Shown in pieces: positions 9,335 to 22,562 of a DNA stretch of 64,000 nucleotides. The stretch lies in assembly GCA_028994555.1 (NCBI GenBank), contig JARDVN010000001.1:4154001-4218000 (forward strand), given 5' to 3'. A program made the translations under genes and the position numbers. A model generated the notes under the pieces. That model was given only the letters and a program-made list of their open reading frames with translations. It searched no databases and was not told where the DNA came from. The DNA is from Citrobacter amalonaticus. GTDB taxonomy: Bacteria; Pseudomonadota; Gammaproteobacteria; Enterobacterales; Enterobacteriaceae. Within the stretch, counting starts at the first letter, position 1. The number at the start of each line of letters is the position of its first letter.

Positions 9335-10775
9335 TCAGGAATGATGGTAACCACCGCCAAGCGCGCTGGTGAGCTGGATGGAGGCATCCAGCCACTGACC
9401 TTGCAAAATCAGGCCATTCCCTTGTTCACGCAGGGCGGGGATTTTAGCCTGGCTAACGCGGGAACCGGCGATGATCCCGGCGCTAAAGCGCGCCTGCGCC
9501 AGTGAAACCACCCGTTCTGCGTCATGCTCAATCTGCTGCTGGTGCTGATTTTTTTGCATCAGCGTTTCCACCTGACTGGCCGTGCGCGCCACGTCATTTA
9601 CCGCATCAACGACGGCTTTGTTATAACGGGCGATCGACAAGCTGTTCTGCGCCTGGGCAATATCAAGGCTGGCATTTAGTCTCCCGCTGTCGAAGATCGG
9701 CAGCGTCAGCCCGGCTGTCACCCCCATCTGCTGGGCGGAACTGCGGAACAGATCGCTCAGGTGCAATGCATCCTGCTGTAAAAAAGGCCATCAGGTTGAC
9801 GTCAGGATAGAACGCCGCTTTCGCCGCCTCCACGCTGCTCATTGAGGATTCGATCACCCAGTGCGCCGCCTGCAAATCCGCCCTGCGCGCCAGTAAGGAG
9901 TAGCCCAGTTGCGTCGGTAACTGGCTTTCCACTTTCGGCAAGCTCACCGGATGCAGCTTCAGCGCCGCCGACTGGGTATTGGTCAGCGCGCTCAGACGCG
10001 CCTCGATCGCTTTCATCTTTCCGGCGACGTCATTGAGTTGTTGCTGTGTTTTGCTGTCATCAATATCCGTTTCAACCCCTTCAACGGAAGAGGTAATGCC
10101 ATTCTGGTACAGCTGGCGATCGGTATTAATGATCGTGCGTTGTTCCTGTTCTATTTGCATCAGCAGCTTGCTGAGTGACGCCTGCGTCTGCCACTCCCAG
10201 TAGAGGCGAGCCACGCTGCTGGCTAAAAGCTGACGGGTCTGTTCACGCTCAGCTTCCTGCGCCTTCACAGCGCCGATTCGCGCCGTCACTTCCGCCCGGT
10301 TTTTGCCCCACAAATCGAGGTCCCAACCGGCGGTTAAGCCGAAGGTGCCGTTGGTATACCACGGTCCAGTGGTGCCCGCTGCCGGATCGTTCAGGGCAAA
10401 CGGCCCCATGATGCCTTCCGCGGACATTTTCTGCCGTTCGGCATTCGCGGAGAAATCAATCTGCGGCCCGTCCTGGGCTTCAACGGCTTTAGCCTGCGCT
10501 TCGGCCAGTCTGATCCGCTGTTCCGCGACCTGCATATCTGGCGAATTTGCCAGCGCATTCTTGACTAAGTTGTTCAACTGCGCGTCGTGGTAGTCCTGCC
10601 ACCACTGGCTGCCTGGCCAGCCGTGATCCAGCGCAGAAGGCAGCGCAGCATTGACGTGTGAGGCCGGAAGTTGTTGTGCCAGCGTCGGTGCGGTGTCGTG
10701 CATGGGCGCACATCCCGCCAGCAAAATGAGCAGAGGAAAACACGCGTGCAGCGCGTGAAAAAAGTCACGATTCAT
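9335..10775 (-). CDS. mdtQ: Outer-membrane efflux lipoprotein, TolC/NodT family (frameshifted)
   Basis: MdtQ (YohG) is an outer-membrane factor of the RND efflux family. The start at 10775 gives a lipoprotein signal with lipobox LLAGC (Cys22). Two OEP repeats follow, with the typical long alpha-helical segments (LRLAEAQAK-like and AAKAAFYPDVNL). The frame is lost at six A (9780..9785 on the plus strand); five restores the continuation LQQDALHLSDLF and a 479-residue protein. In E. coli K-12 this gene is itself disrupted. Here only one homopolymer base is wrong, so the gene may be functional. No partner pump gene is adjacent. Confidence 0.9.
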
Positions 10776-10920
10776 GAAGAAGTTCTGGTAAAAAAAGGTG
10801 CGCGGAGCTTACCCGTTGTTGTGAGCTCTTTTTTTAGTTACGCGTGGCATAACATCTTCGGCAATGAAAAGTCACAACTGGCAAAATATATTCCAGCGGA
10901 ATATAAATAGCTCAATAATA

Positions 10921-11860
10921 TTAAATTTCAATTGACTGGATCGCGCGGGCAATATCCGGTGAATTATTTAATGCGCGGACAGACTGGAAGACGTCCGTGG
11001 CTTCTTCATACTCTTTTCGTAAGTAACCCAGCCACTGCTTAATGCGCGCAACGTGATACAGCCCGGTGTCACCCTGTTTTTCCAGGCGGGTATACTTTTT
11101 CAGCAGAACCACCACCTGCGGCCACGGCATTCGCGGCTCATTGTATTTCACCACCCGGCTGAGGTTGGGAATGTTCAGTGCCCCGCGGCCAATCATCACC
11201 GCATCGCAGCCGCTGACGGCCAGGCATTCCTGCGCACTTTGCCAGTCCCAGATTTCCCCGTTAGCAATCACCGGGATCGACAGTCGCTGGCGGATTTCGC
11301 CAATCGCCTGCCAGTTGATATGTTCCGCCTTATAGCCCTGCTCTTTGGTGCGCCCGTGTACGACCAGTTCGCTCGCCCCGGCCTGCTGCACGGCATCCGC
11401 AATCTCAAACTTTTTGTCGCCGCTGTCCCATCCCAGACGCACTTTCACCGTCACCGGCAGATGCGCCGGGACCGCTTCACGCATCGCTTTCGCCCCCCTG
11501 ATAGATGAGTTCGGGATCCTTCAGCAACGTCGCGCCACCGCCGCTACCGTTGACCATTTTTGACGGGCACCCGCAGTTGAGATCGACACCGTAAGAGCCG
11601 AGTTCCACGGCGCGGGCGGCATTTTCCGCCAGCCACTGCGGATATTGCCCCAGCAGTTGCACGCGCACTAAGGTGCCGGAAGGGGTCCGGCTACCGTTGA
11701 GCAGTTCGGGGCAGAGTCGATGAAACACTTTTACCGGCAGCAGTTGATCCACCACGCGCACAAATTCGGTGATGCAAAGATCGTAGTCATTCACTTCCGT
11801 CAGAAGCTCGCGCACCAGGGAATCGAGCACGCCTTCCATCGGCGCCAGTAAAACACGCAT
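10921..11860 (-). CDS. dusC: tRNA-dihydrouridine(16) synthase C (frameshifted)
   Basis: DusC reduces uridine 16 in tRNA using FMN and NADPH. The frame from the ATG at 11860 ([20 protein letters not shown]) includes the catalytic Cys in NCGCPSK. The second half has [19 protein letters not shown] and GRGALNIP, the FMN phosphate site. The halves are separated by six C (11493..11498); five gives one 312-residue protein as in E. coli. An in-frame extension to 11974 runs through the upstream terminator and is not real. Confidence 0.95.
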
Positions 11861-11872
11861 ATCGTCATCCGC

Positions 11873-11901
11873 AAAAAAAAGAGGCGCTATCATAGCGCCT
11901 C
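11873..11901 (-). terminator. Terminator of the mhb operon
   Basis: A perfect hairpin with nine-base arms GAGGCGCTA and TAGCGCCTC (11881..11901) is followed on the minus strand by eight T (A at 11873..11880). It ends transcription coming from mhbM, 12 bases before the dusC start. Confidence 0.85.
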
Positions 11902-11923
11902 TGTGCGATGAGCAAAACCTTTT

Positions 11924-12036
11924 GCCGGAAGACGGCATCCGGCCTGGACGCCATCCTGTCTGCAAGCCTGGCAAGCGAAGCGCCTACATTCCATCCTGCT
12001 GGTAGGCCGGGCAAGCGAAGCGCCCCCGGCGAAGGC
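11924..12036. repeat. REP-like repeat cluster
   Basis: Between mhbM and its terminator lie REP-type units: TGCCGGAAGACGGCATCCGGC, then two copies sharing GGCAAGCGAAGCGCC (from 11970 and 12010). The second copy is flanked by GCCGGG and CCCGGC arms (12006..12030). Confidence 0.75.
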
Positions 12037-12045
12037 CCTGTTTTC

Positions 12046-13239
12046 TCAGCGCGGCAGCAGACAGTTATCTTCTTTCCAGCCGTACAGCCATTCCATACCG
12101 CGATAAAACTCTGCCTGCGATTTGCCTTTCCACAGCAGATTACGCACCTGACGCTCCACGCCAGCTGCGTGATACACGCGACCCATTTCGCGGGTAGACC
12201 AGACGATGCGCGCCGTGCGCGGAATGCGCACCGACTCATACAAGGCAAAGGCTTTCGCCGCATCGCCATCGCACTGCTCCAGCGCTTTACCCAGCGTTAC
12301 GGCATCTTCCAGCGCCATACAAGCCCCTTGCGCCATGTACTGCGCCACCGGGTGCGCGGCATCGCCCACCAGCGTGATACGCCCGGTGCCCCATTTTTCT
12401 ACCGGTTCGCGATCCGCCGTAGACCAGCGACGCCAGGTCGTGGGTTTATCCAGCATCTGCCGCGGGCGCGGATGGATCCCGGCAAAATACGACAGCACCT
12501 CTTCCTTGCTACCGTCTTTGACGCCCCACTCCTCCTGCTGGCGGCTGTGGAAGGTCACCACCAGGTTGTACTGTTTACCGCCGCGCAGCGGATAGTGTAC
12601 GAGGTGACAGTGCGGCCCGGCCCACAGCACCGGCGCATTAATGCGCAGATCTTCTGGCATATCCGCACAGTCAATCACCGCACGGTAAACCACGTGTCCG
12701 GTTACGCGCGGCGAATCGCCCAGCAAACTCTGGCGCACGACCGACTTCACGCCATCACAACCGACCAGAATATCGGCGGTCCAGCTGTGTCCCTGTTCAT
12801 CGAATACGGTCACGTCGTCTGCCGTCTGGCGAATATCGACCACGTTGGTTGAAGTCCGGTATTCAACATTCGGATGGGTCAGTACCGCTTCCCAGACCGA
12901 AGCATGAATATCGACCCGGTGGATGACCGCGTACGGACCGCCGAAGTGGTCGCGAAAGGCCTGCCCGGTCTCAATGCGCACCACTTCTTCTGCGTTCACC
13001 GCGTCCATCATGGTGATGTGATCGGTGAACACTGCGCGCTGGCGCGCAACCTCACCGACGCCCAGACTGTCCAGCGCGGAGAAGGCATTCGGACCGAGCT
13101 GAATGCCCGCGCCAATCTCACCAATTTCATGGGCTTTTTCCAGCAGCATCACCTTGATGCCCTGGCGCGCCAGCGAAAGCGCGGTGGCTGCCCCGCCAAT
13201 TCCGCCGCCGACAATAATTGCGCTCGTCACTTTAGCCAT
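12046..13239 (-). CDS. mhbM: 3-hydroxybenzoate 6-monooxygenase
   Basis: MhbM is a cytoplasmic FAD monooxygenase that hydroxylates 3-hydroxybenzoate to gentisate with NADH and oxygen. The 397-residue protein has the FAD Rossmann motif GGGIGG (residues 11-16), the mid-protein DG motif VGCDGVKS and the C-terminal FAD ribityl motif GDAAHP. I chose ATG 13239 rather than 13245 because the GGAGA ribosome site overlaps the latter. It is the last gene of the minus-strand operon, 14 bp after mhbI. The operon context makes the 3-hydroxybenzoate assignment stronger than the related salicylate hydroxylase. Confidence 0.92.
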   Translation of the reverse strand: MAKVTSAIIVGGGIGGAATALSLARQGIKVMLLEKAHEIGEIGAGIQLGPNAFSALDSLGVGEVARQRAVFTDHITMMDAVNAEEVVRIETGQAFRDHFGGPYAVIHRVDIHASVWEAVLTHPNVEYRTSTNVVDIRQTADDVTVFDEQGHSWTADILVGCDGVKSVVRQSLLGDSPRVTGHVVYRAVIDCADMPEDLRINAPVLWAGPHCHLVHYPLRGGKQYNLVVTFHSRQQEEWGVKDGSKEEVLSYFAGIHPRPRQMLDKPTTWRRWSTADREPVEKWGTGRITLVGDAAHPVAQYMAQGACMALEDAVTLGKALEQCDGDAAKAFALYESVRIPRTARIVWSTREMGRVYHAAGVERQVRNLLWKGKSQAEFYRGMEWLYGWKEDNCLLPR

Positions 13240-13253
13240 TGTCATTCTCCTTC

Positions 13254-13898
13254 TCAGGCTGAGATTTTATCTTGTTGATTTTCCGGGGCGGCGGCGATGA
13301 ACGCCGGTAGCTGTGTGCAGGCGTCATATACGGCTTTGCAGCGCGGATAGCCGCTTAAATCGCACCCCATTCTTAACGCGTTCGCCCATTGCGGGATCAG
13401 GCAGCAGTCGGCGAGCGTCGGCGTATTGCCAACGCAGTAATTCTGCGACTGACTCTGACGCAATAATTGCTCGACAGCGCTTAACCCCTGCTGGATCCAG
13501 TGTGCGTACCAGCGTTTTTTCTCTTCTTCACTGACCTTCAGTTCCTCGCTCAGATAGCGCAGCACCCGCAGGTTGTTAACCGGATGAATATCGCAAGCGA
13601 TGGCATAGACAATCTCCAGCACCTGCCTGCGCGCCGGATCGTTGACGGGCAGCAAGCGCGACTGTGGAAAATGCCGGTCCAGCCAGTCGATAATCGCCAG
13701 CGACTGACCAAGCGCGTCGCCGTCGTCGGTCACCAGCGTCGGCACCAGCCCCACCGGATTCATCCGCCGGTAGGCCAGTTCATTTTGCTGACCGATACGA
13801 ATATTGACGCCCACTGTCTGGTAGTTGATACCCTTTAATGCCAGCGCGATACGCACGCGGTACGACGCCGAACTGTTAAAAAAACTGTACAGCTTCAT
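13254..13898 (-). CDS. mhbI: Maleylpyruvate isomerase, zeta-class glutathione transferase
   Basis: MhbI isomerises maleylpyruvate, the gentisate ring-cleavage product, to fumarylpyruvate with glutathione. The 214-residue protein starts MKLYSFFNSSASYRVRIAL, the zeta-GST signature in which the SSAS serine binds glutathione. NPVGLVPTL and GQSLAIIDWL follow in the thioredoxin-like domain, then an all-helical C-terminal domain. Spacing to its neighbours is 8 and 14 bp, so co-translation is likely. Maleylacetoacetate isomerase is the nearest alternative, but the neighbours favour maleylpyruvate. Confidence 0.92.
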   Translation of the reverse strand: MKLYSFFNSSASYRVRIALALKGINYQTVGVNIRIGQQNELAYRRMNPVGLVPTLVTDDGDALGQSLAIIDWLDRHFPQSRLLPVNDPARRQVLEIVYAIACDIHPVNNLRVLRYLSEELKVSEEEKKRWYAHWIQQGLSAVEQLLRQSQSQNYCVGNTPTLADCCLIPQWANALRMGCDLSGYPRCKAVYDACTQLPAFIAAAPENQQDKISA

Positions 13899-13906
13899 AC
13901 ATCACC

Positions 13907-14610
<704 letters not shown>

Positions 14611-14624
14611 GGTTCTCTCCCAAA

Positions 14625-15662
14625 TTAATAACGGGCTTCACGGAACAACCCGAGGGCTTCCTGTACCGGTCTGTCCGAAAAACTGAATAAAACGGTCTCT
14701 TCCGTGGCGTTGAATGACACACCGTGCCAGGTTGGCACCACGAAAATATCTTTGGCGGAAAAGTGGAAGGTCTCATTGCCGACGGTGACGTCGCCCGCCC
14801 CTTCTACCACGTGGTATATGGTGCTGTCCGTGGTGCGCGAAACCCGCGAGGTAAAGCCTTTTGGCAACAGTTGCAGGAACGTCCCCATCGACGGCATCGG
14901 GTAGCCGCCGGTCACCGGGTTGACATAGCGCATCTTGTAGCCATCCCACTCGTCGGCATCGCCCAGACGGGTCAGATCGTGCAGCGCATCGCGACTGCGG
15001 TCATAGCGATAGTTGAAAATCGGCGATGAGTTGCCTTTCTGATGGCGCAGCGGCAGCATGTTGGCGGCATAGCGCGGCAGATAGTCGCCCTCTTTACGTG
15101 AAACCGGCTGCTGGTCTTCCGGGTAATCTTCGGCAAAGCCACAGCCCAGAATGTTAACCAGCGGCAGATCCAGACCGTCCAGCCAGACCACCGGCTCATC
15201 GCCAGGGTTGCCGTGGTCGTGCCATTGCCACTGCGGCGTCAGAATAAAGTCGCCGGCGTGCATTTGGGTACGCTCGCCGTCCACGGCAGTGAACGCGCCT
15301 TTGCCTTCCACAATAAAGCGTAACGCCGACTGGTTATGGCGATGGCTGGGTGCGACTTCGCCCGGCAGGATCAGTTGCAGTCCCGCATAGAGTGTTGAGG
15401 TGATAGAGGATTGCCCACGTAACATCGGGTTTTCCAGGACCAGCACCCGGCGTACCGCCTCTTTCGCGCCAATCAGATTGCCGCTTTCCAGCAGCAGCGG
15501 GCGAATTTCCTGGTAGTTCCAGTACGCCGGCGCACAGGTCGGATTCGGCGTCTGCGGCACCAGATGATGCAGTGATTCCCACAGCGGGGTCAGGTTCTGC
15601 CCGGAAATATGCTGGTAAAACTGCTGACGGCTGTTTTTTACATCCTGATTATGTTCTGACAT
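14625..15662 (-). CDS. mhbD: Gentisate 1,2-dioxygenase
   Basis: MhbD is a ferrous-iron bicupin enzyme that opens gentisate between C1 and C2 with oxygen to give maleylpyruvate. The 345-residue protein is intact. The iron-binding His pair is in PSHRHNQ (His107, His109), with a further His-rich stretch WQWHDHGN around residues 146-152. The second cupin spans about residues 270-330 ([11 protein letters not shown]). It lies 11 bp after mhbT and 14 bp before mhbH in the operon. Confidence 0.95.
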   Translation of the reverse strand: MSEHNQDVKNSRQQFYQHISGQNLTPLWESLHHLVPQTPNPTCAPAYWNYQEIRPLLLESGNLIGAKEAVRRVLVLENPMLRGQSSITSTLYAGLQLILPGEVAPSHRHNQSALRFIVEGKGAFTAVDGERTQMHAGDFILTPQWQWHDHGNPGDEPVVWLDGLDLPLVNILGCGFAEDYPEDQQPVSRKEGDYLPRYAANMLPLRHQKGNSSPIFNYRYDRSRDALHDLTRLGDADEWDGYKMRYVNPVTGGYPMPSMGTFLQLLPKGFTSRVSRTTDSTIYHVVEGAGDVTVGNETFHFSAKDIFVVPTWHGVSFNATEETVLFSFSDRPVQEALGLFREARY

Positions 15663-15673
15663 AGGGATTCTCC

Positions 15674-17033
15674 TTATTCGTTCACGACGCTTGCGTGCGG
15701 CAAAACGTCAGGGACAGAGGCTGACTGGCGGACGACTACCGTCAGGACGGCTAACATCACCGCGCTGATGACCGCCGGAGCAGCGATAATGAAAAACAAG
15801 GTGTCGAAAGAGAAATTCATCGCCATCATCACGCCGCCGGAAAGCGAACCGACAATCGCGCCACAGCGCCCCACCGCGTTGGACCAGCTCACGCCTGTCG
15901 CCCGACTCTGTGTGGGATAGAGCGTGGCGGTTAAGGCATTGAGACCCACCTGCGATCCGCTGATACCCACCCCGGTACCAAAGATTGCCAGCGCCATCAG
16001 CCATAAACCGTTTTCGCTCAGACCAATCATGACGATACATACCGCCCCCCAGCGCGTAGCTGACAGCCAGTACCCGGAACGGATTGTATTTGTCCATTAA
16101 CACACCCAGTGCCAGCGCACCGAGCGTTCCACCAACCTGAAATGCTGCGGTCACCCAGGAGGCCTGTTGCAGATCAATCCCACGATGGTTCAACAGCGTC
16201 GGCATCCAGCTTGACAGCAGATAGATGATTAACAGGCTCATGAAGAACACGACCCATAACATCAGGGTAATGGGTAGCTGACGCCCGACGAAAAGCTGAC
16301 GAATGCTGCCTTTGGCAATTGCCGCGGCTTCGTTGAGATAAAAATGCGTGTTGTCATAGCGTTCGCCAGTAATCGCACTCACCGTTCTGGCAATGGTCGC
16401 CTGCGGCAACTGGCGGCGGACCTGCCAGCGCGGAGACTCCGGCAGGACGACGAGCAGAGCGAAGAACAGCATCAGCGGTAAGACGCCGCCAAGCACCAGG
16501 ATGCCGTGCCAGCCGATAGCCGATACTAATTGCGCACTGACAATCCCACCCATCGCGGAACCAAGCGTAAAGCCGCAAAACATCAGCGTGACCAGTGCGC
16601 CGCGGCGGCGGGCAGGCAGATATTCAGAAGTCATGGTGATGGTATTTGGCATAGCGCCGCCGAGGCCCAGGCCGGTCAGAAAGCGCAGGAACACCAGCGT
16701 CTGAAGATCAGGCGAGAAAGCCGAAAGCAGGCTCAGCGCGCCAAACAGCGCCACGCAGAGCTCAATTACCCGTTTGCGACCAAAGCGGTCAGACAGCGGG
16801 CCGCAGAGCAAAGCGCCTGCAGTAAGTCCTAACAGACCAGCGCCAAACAGCGGGGCGAGATCTCCGGCGGTTAACTGCCAGTGGCTACGAATATCGGGTG
16901 CAATAAAGCCAATCGCGGCGGTATCAAAACCATCCAGCATGACCACCAGAAAGCAGCAGATAATTACCCGCCACTGGGTCTTGCTGACGGGAGCAGCATC
17001 AATCAGGGCTTGTAGTTCACGTCGTTGAGTCAT
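15674..17033 (-). CDS. mhbT: 3-hydroxybenzoate/gentisate MFS transporter (frameshifted)
   Basis: MhbT is a 12-helix major facilitator of the aromatic acid:H+ symporter family, expected to import 3-hydroxybenzoate or gentisate. The family motif [15 protein letters not shown] lies in helix 1 and [13 protein letters not shown] between helices 2 and 3. The frame is lost at six C (16045..16050, expected five), after VSYALG; the true continuation ([18 protein letters not shown]) gives 452 residues. I chose ATG 17033 with GAGG upstream. As first gene of the operon it is divergent from mhbR. Confidence 0.92.
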
Positions 17034-17109
17034 AGTCAATGCCTCGGTGCAGGTAGGGACAGATGTTGTTTTGTTTTTGGTATGTTACGAGTTTGTAGAC
17101 TGGGCGATA

Positions 17110-17127
17110 AAATGTACAATGGCATTT
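17110..17127 (+). promoter_or_regulatory. Candidate MhbR binding site in the mhbT-mhbR gap
   Basis: An inverted repeat with arms AAATG and CATTT separated by eight bases lies 33 bp before the mhbR ATG. LysR-type regulators usually bind such partly symmetric sites between the regulator gene and the divergent operon. The call is by position and symmetry only. Confidence 0.3.
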
Positions 17128-17159
17128 CATGCAGAGACATAACCTGGAGGTTATCGCTG

Positions 17160-18070
17160 ATGGCAAACTGGGCGCAAAAACTGAAGCTGCACCATCTGCA
17201 AATGCTGGTGGCACTGGGCGAACAAGGGAATCTGACGCACGTTGCGCGAATGATGAATATCACTCAGCCCGCGCTGTCGAAATGGTTGTCACAGCTCGAA
17301 GATGAGATGGGGATCACGCTCTTTGAGCGTCACAGTAAAGGCCTGCGCCCCTCAGAAGGCGGCAAATTGCTGTTACAACATGCCCAGCGTTTAATCAATG
17401 ACATGGAGCGTTCGCAGTATGAAATGGCACGCTTTAAAGAAGGCGGACTGGTCGGGAGCCTGAAGATTGGCTGCTCGCCAGTGGCAACCGACTGCGTGTC
17501 GCAGGCGATCCTCAATCTGCTCGTTGAGATGCCGACGCTGCATCTTAACATTGAAGAAAAGGTCATGACCCCGCTGCTGCATGATCTGCTTGCCGGTTCC
17601 GTGGATGTGGTGGTCGGTCGCGTTGGGGGGGCGGGCACTGCAGCTTCCGCTCAATTATCAGGTGCTGTATACCGAACCCGTTTGTTTTGTCGCCCGCCCA
17701 CACCATCCGTTAGCGAAGTTTGACACCCTGAGCTGGGCCGACCTTGCGCACTGGCGCTGGATAGTCTGGCCGACGGGAACGCCCATCCGCCTGAGTATTG
17801 ATAACGCGCTGGTCGATAACGGGGTAATGTTGCCGGAAAATACCATTGAATCGGCCTCGATGAACGTCAGCACCAACCTGCTGCAAAGCAGCGATATGAT
17901 CTCTATTCTTTCTTTACGGCTGGCACAGCGCTATGCCAGCCAGGGACAACTGGTGATCCTCAATCTGCCGAAGATAGAACAAAAAGGCAGCGTGGGGGGT
18001 GTTCTGGCGCAACAATGAAACACCATCCAGTGCGCTGAGCCGTTTCCTGCAGCTGCTGGCACAAATTTAG
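17160..18070 (+). CDS. mhbR: LysR-family regulator of the gentisate cluster (two frameshifts)
   Basis: MhbR is the likely activator of mhbTDHIM in response to aromatic acid. The N-terminal winged helix-turn-helix is complete (GNLTHVARMMNITQPALSKW, residues 23-42). The effector domain follows from about residue 95. Seven G (17625..17631, expected six) breaks the frame after VVGRVGG, and six G (17994..17999, expected five) breaks it again near the C-terminus. Corrected, the protein has 302 residues ending at 18070. The ATG at 17160 follows GGAGG. Confidence 0.9.
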
Positions 18071-18164
18071 CGTGACAGACTGGGGCATCGCCCAATGTTC
18101 CCGCTGTCTATCTTCAGTATGCTAAGAATTCATGATGTGATCGATAGCACGTTTTAAGGTTTAA

Positions 18165-19291
<1,127 letters not shown>

Positions 19292-19345
19292 AATTTGCGA
19301 TACGTCGCGCATTTTTCATTTAAGTTACATTAGTTGCATAAACAA

Positions 19346-19361
19346 TGAGATTTAGATCACA
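19346..19361 (+). promoter_or_regulatory. CRP site upstream of cdd
   Basis: TGAGA, six bases, then TCACA is a good CRP half-palindrome pair, 60 bp before the cdd start. A weak -10, TACACT, lies at 19383..19388. In E. coli cddP is controlled by CRP together with CytR, and this site fits that arrangement. Confidence 0.6.
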
Positions 19362-19420
19362 CATATAGCTGTAACAGGCCCGTACACTACGATCCCAATA
19401 CATTGTTATGAGGCAACGCC

Positions 19421-20305
19421 ATGCACCCACGTTTTCACACTGCGTTCAGCCAACTCGCGGATAATTTGCAATCAGCGCTGGCGCCGATCCTGGCGGAAAC
19501 GCATTTTTCTGCTTCGCTGACTGCTGAGCAAGTTTCCACGCTAAAAAGCGCAACGGGACTTGACGAAGACGCGCTGGCATTTGCACTTCTGCCGCTGGCG
19601 GCGGCCTGCGCCTGTACGCCACTGTCTCATTTCAACGTCGGCGCCATCGCCCGCGGTGTCAGCGGGACATGGTATTTCGGCGCGAATATGGAGTTTATCG
19701 GCGCGACCATGCAGCAAACCGTTCACGCCGAGCAAAGCGCCATCTGCCATGCCTGGCTGCGGGGTGAGAAAGGCCTCGCGGCGATCACCGTAAACTACAC
19801 CCCGTGCGGCCACTGCCGTCAGTTCATGAATGAACTGAACAGTGGACTGGATCTGCGCATTCATCTGCCCGGTCGCGAACCGCATACGCTGCGTGACTAT
19901 TTACCGGATGCGTTCGGACCGAAAGATCTCGACATCAAAACGCTGCTGATGGACGAACAGGACCACGGTTTTGCCCCTCAGGGTGATGCACTGTCGCAAG
20001 CGGCCATTGCCGCCGCGAGCCGCAGTCATATGCCGTACAGCCAGTCACCGAGTGGTGTGGCGCTGGAATGCAAAGACGGGCGTATCTTTAGCGGAAGCTA
20101 TGGCGAAAACGCCGCATTTAATCCGACCATCCCACCGCTACAGGGCGCGCTGATACTGCTTAATCTCAACGGCTACGGTTATGACGATATTCAGCGTGCG
20201 GTGCTGGCGGAAAAAGCCGATGCGCCACTTATTCAGTGGGATGCCACCGCCGCCACACTGAAAGCGCTGGGTTGCAGTAACATCGATCGCGTTCTTTTGG
20301 CTTAA
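19421..20305 (+). CDS. cdd: Cytidine deaminase
   Basis: Cdd converts cytidine and deoxycytidine to uridine and deoxyuridine in nucleoside salvage. The 294-residue protein is the long dimeric enterobacterial type, in which a second degenerate domain follows the active one. The zinc site is intact: His102 and catalytic Glu104 in HAEQS, with Cys129 and Cys132 in PCGHC. GAGGCAACGCC precedes the ATG. The yohJK genes lie upstream on the same strand, but a CRP-linked promoter lies between. Confidence 0.97.
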   Translation: MHPRFHTAFSQLADNLQSALAPILAETHFSASLTAEQVSTLKSATGLDEDALAFALLPLAAACACTPLSHFNVGAIARGVSGTWYFGANMEFIGATMQQTVHAEQSAICHAWLRGEKGLAAITVNYTPCGHCRQFMNELNSGLDLRIHLPGREPHTLRDYLPDAFGPKDLDIKTLLMDEQDHGFAPQGDALSQAAIAAASRSHMPYSQSPSGVALECKDGRIFSGSYGENAAFNPTIPPLQGALILLNLNGYGYDDIQRAVLAEKADAPLIQWDATAATLKALGCSNIDRVLLA

Positions 20306-20306
20306 T

Positions 20307-20392
20307 TCCCGGATAGCGTCCGTTCACAGGCTGGATAAGGCATTTTCACCGCTATCCGGCCTAACCGCCTGATGACGCTACGCTTATCAGGT
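20307..20392. repeat. REP elements between cdd and sanA
   Basis: Two palindromic units follow the cdd stop: one with GGATA and TATCC arms (20332..20357), then a classic REP with GCCTGAT and ATCAGG arms (20367..20391). Confidence 0.75.
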
Positions 20393-20405
20393 CTACGCTC
20401 GCTGA

Positions 20406-21243
<838 letters not shown>

Positions 21244-21245
21244 GC

Positions 21246-21486
21246 ATGGAAGACAAAACGCTTTTTTATCGTGATTGGCGTACTGATGATCGTCGCCTGG
21301 ACGCTTCGCGAAGGGATTAAAGGGCTGCGATCCGGCGTTGTCGAGAAAACGGTTAAAGGCTCGCAGACTCCGCGCTTAATTCAACGCGCTGAAGAACCCG
21401 GCTCATACTGGAGCTATATCGGCGTTTATTTTGGTCTGTCAGTTGGCGCGCTGCTTGTCGGCATCTGGTTGGTATTTATTAAATAA
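21246..21486 (+). CDS. yeiS: Small two-helix inner-membrane protein at the yeiS position (frameshifted)
   Basis: The start ATG at 21246 (MEDKTLF) lies directly after sanA. Six T at 21262..21267 (expected five) shifts the frame. With the correction the protein has 79 residues and two hydrophobic segments (near residues 8-20 and 55-76), with a basic loop between them. The length and layout fit E. coli YeiS, although the sequence has diverged considerably. Function unknown. The fragment visible without correction starts at 21271. Confidence 0.7.
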
Positions 21487-21519
21487 AAAAGCCGGCGCAG
21501 AGCACATCTGCACCGGCTT
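21485..21519 (-). terminator. Terminator of the mgl operon
   Basis: A hairpin with GCCGG/CCGGC and GCAGA/TCTGC paired blocks (21491..21517) is followed on the minus strand by six T. It lies between the convergent yeiS and mglC and ends mglBAC transcription. It may also act on the plus strand. Confidence 0.75.
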
Positions 21520-21536
21520 GATTCGACATGAAAGGG

Positions 21537-22547
21537 TTACTTCTTACGCGCGTATTTCAGTGAATCCAGCGCGACCGCGAAGATGATGATGCCGCCCTTA
21601 ATGATGTACTGCCAGTACGGGTTGACGCCGATGTAAGTCAGGCCGTAGTTAATGACGGTAAAGATAATCACCCCGGTCACCACGCCGAATACTGTACCGA
21701 CCCCGCCGCTGAACGACACGCCGCCGACGACACACGCAGCAATCGCATCCAGTTCGTACATAAAGCCAAGGTTGTTCGTCGCAGAGCCGATGCGTCCCGC
21801 TTCCAGCAAACCGCCGAAGGCATAGAACACACCGGACAGCGCATAGATCATCAGCAGATTCAGCGCTACGTTCACACCTGACACTTTTGCCGCTTCCGGG
21901 TTGCCGCCGATGGCGAAAATGTTTTTACCGAAGCGAGTTTTGTTCCACAGCACCCAGACAAATGCCACGGCGATCAGCGCATAGAATGTGATATACGAAA
22001 GCCGGAAGCTACCCAGTGCGATAAAACCTTGAGCAAAGGTCGAGAAGCCGCTATCAAAGCCCGAAATCGGCGATGCCCCGACAAAATCGTAATACAGGGA
22101 GTTGATCCCGTAGACGATAATCATCGTACCAAGCGTGGTTATAAACGGCGTTACGTTCAGGTAAGCGATGATAATTCCGTTCACCAGACCGATGACTGCG
22201 CCAATTACGCAAACAATCAGGATCACCAGCGCAATCGGCATGGTCGCCATTTCGGGGAACACTTTATTGGCGTTCTCCATCGACTGTAACAGCGTTGCCG
22301 CGACAACCGCCGCCAGCCCGACCTGACGCCCCGCAGACAGGTCAGTTCCTTGCGTCACAATCAAACCCGCCACGCCCAGCGCGATGATAATACGCACAGA
22401 GGACTGGGTCAGAATATTACTTAAGTTAAGCAGACTTAAGAACGTGGGATCCTGGAAAATAATAATGGCCAGCAAGACTAAAAGAACGACGTAAATACCG
22501 CCCTCTTTCAGATAAGTGAGAAAACTTTTCTTATTTAACGCACTCAT
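21537..22547 (-). CDS. mglC: Methyl-galactoside ABC transporter permease
   Basis: MglC is the inner-membrane permease of the high-affinity galactose importer MglBAC. The 336-residue protein is intact and has around ten hydrophobic segments. The cytoplasmic coupling region GNPEAAKVSGVN contacts MglA. It is the last gene of the operon, 15 bp after mglA. Confidence 0.97.
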   Translation of the reverse strand: MSALNKKSFLTYLKEGGIYVVLLVLLAIIIFQDPTFLSLLNLSNILTQSSVRIIIALGVAGLIVTQGTDLSAGRQVGLAAVVAATLLQSMENANKVFPEMATMPIALVILIVCVIGAVIGLVNGIIIAYLNVTPFITTLGTMIIVYGINSLYYDFVGASPISGFDSGFSTFAQGFIALGSFRLSYITFYALIAVAFVWVLWNKTRFGKNIFAIGGNPEAAKVSGVNVALNLLMIYALSGVFYAFGGLLEAGRIGSATNNLGFMYELDAIAACVVGGVSFSGGVGTVFGVVTGVIIFTVINYGLTYIGVNPYWQYIIKGGIIIFAVALDSLKYARKK

Positions 22548-22562
22548 GAGGAGCCCCTGATC

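Noticed and set aside
17625..17999. Phase variation of mhbR through G runs
   Set aside because: The same single-base expansions occur in housekeeping genes such as dusC, rsuA and mglA, so there is no reason to see contingency here.
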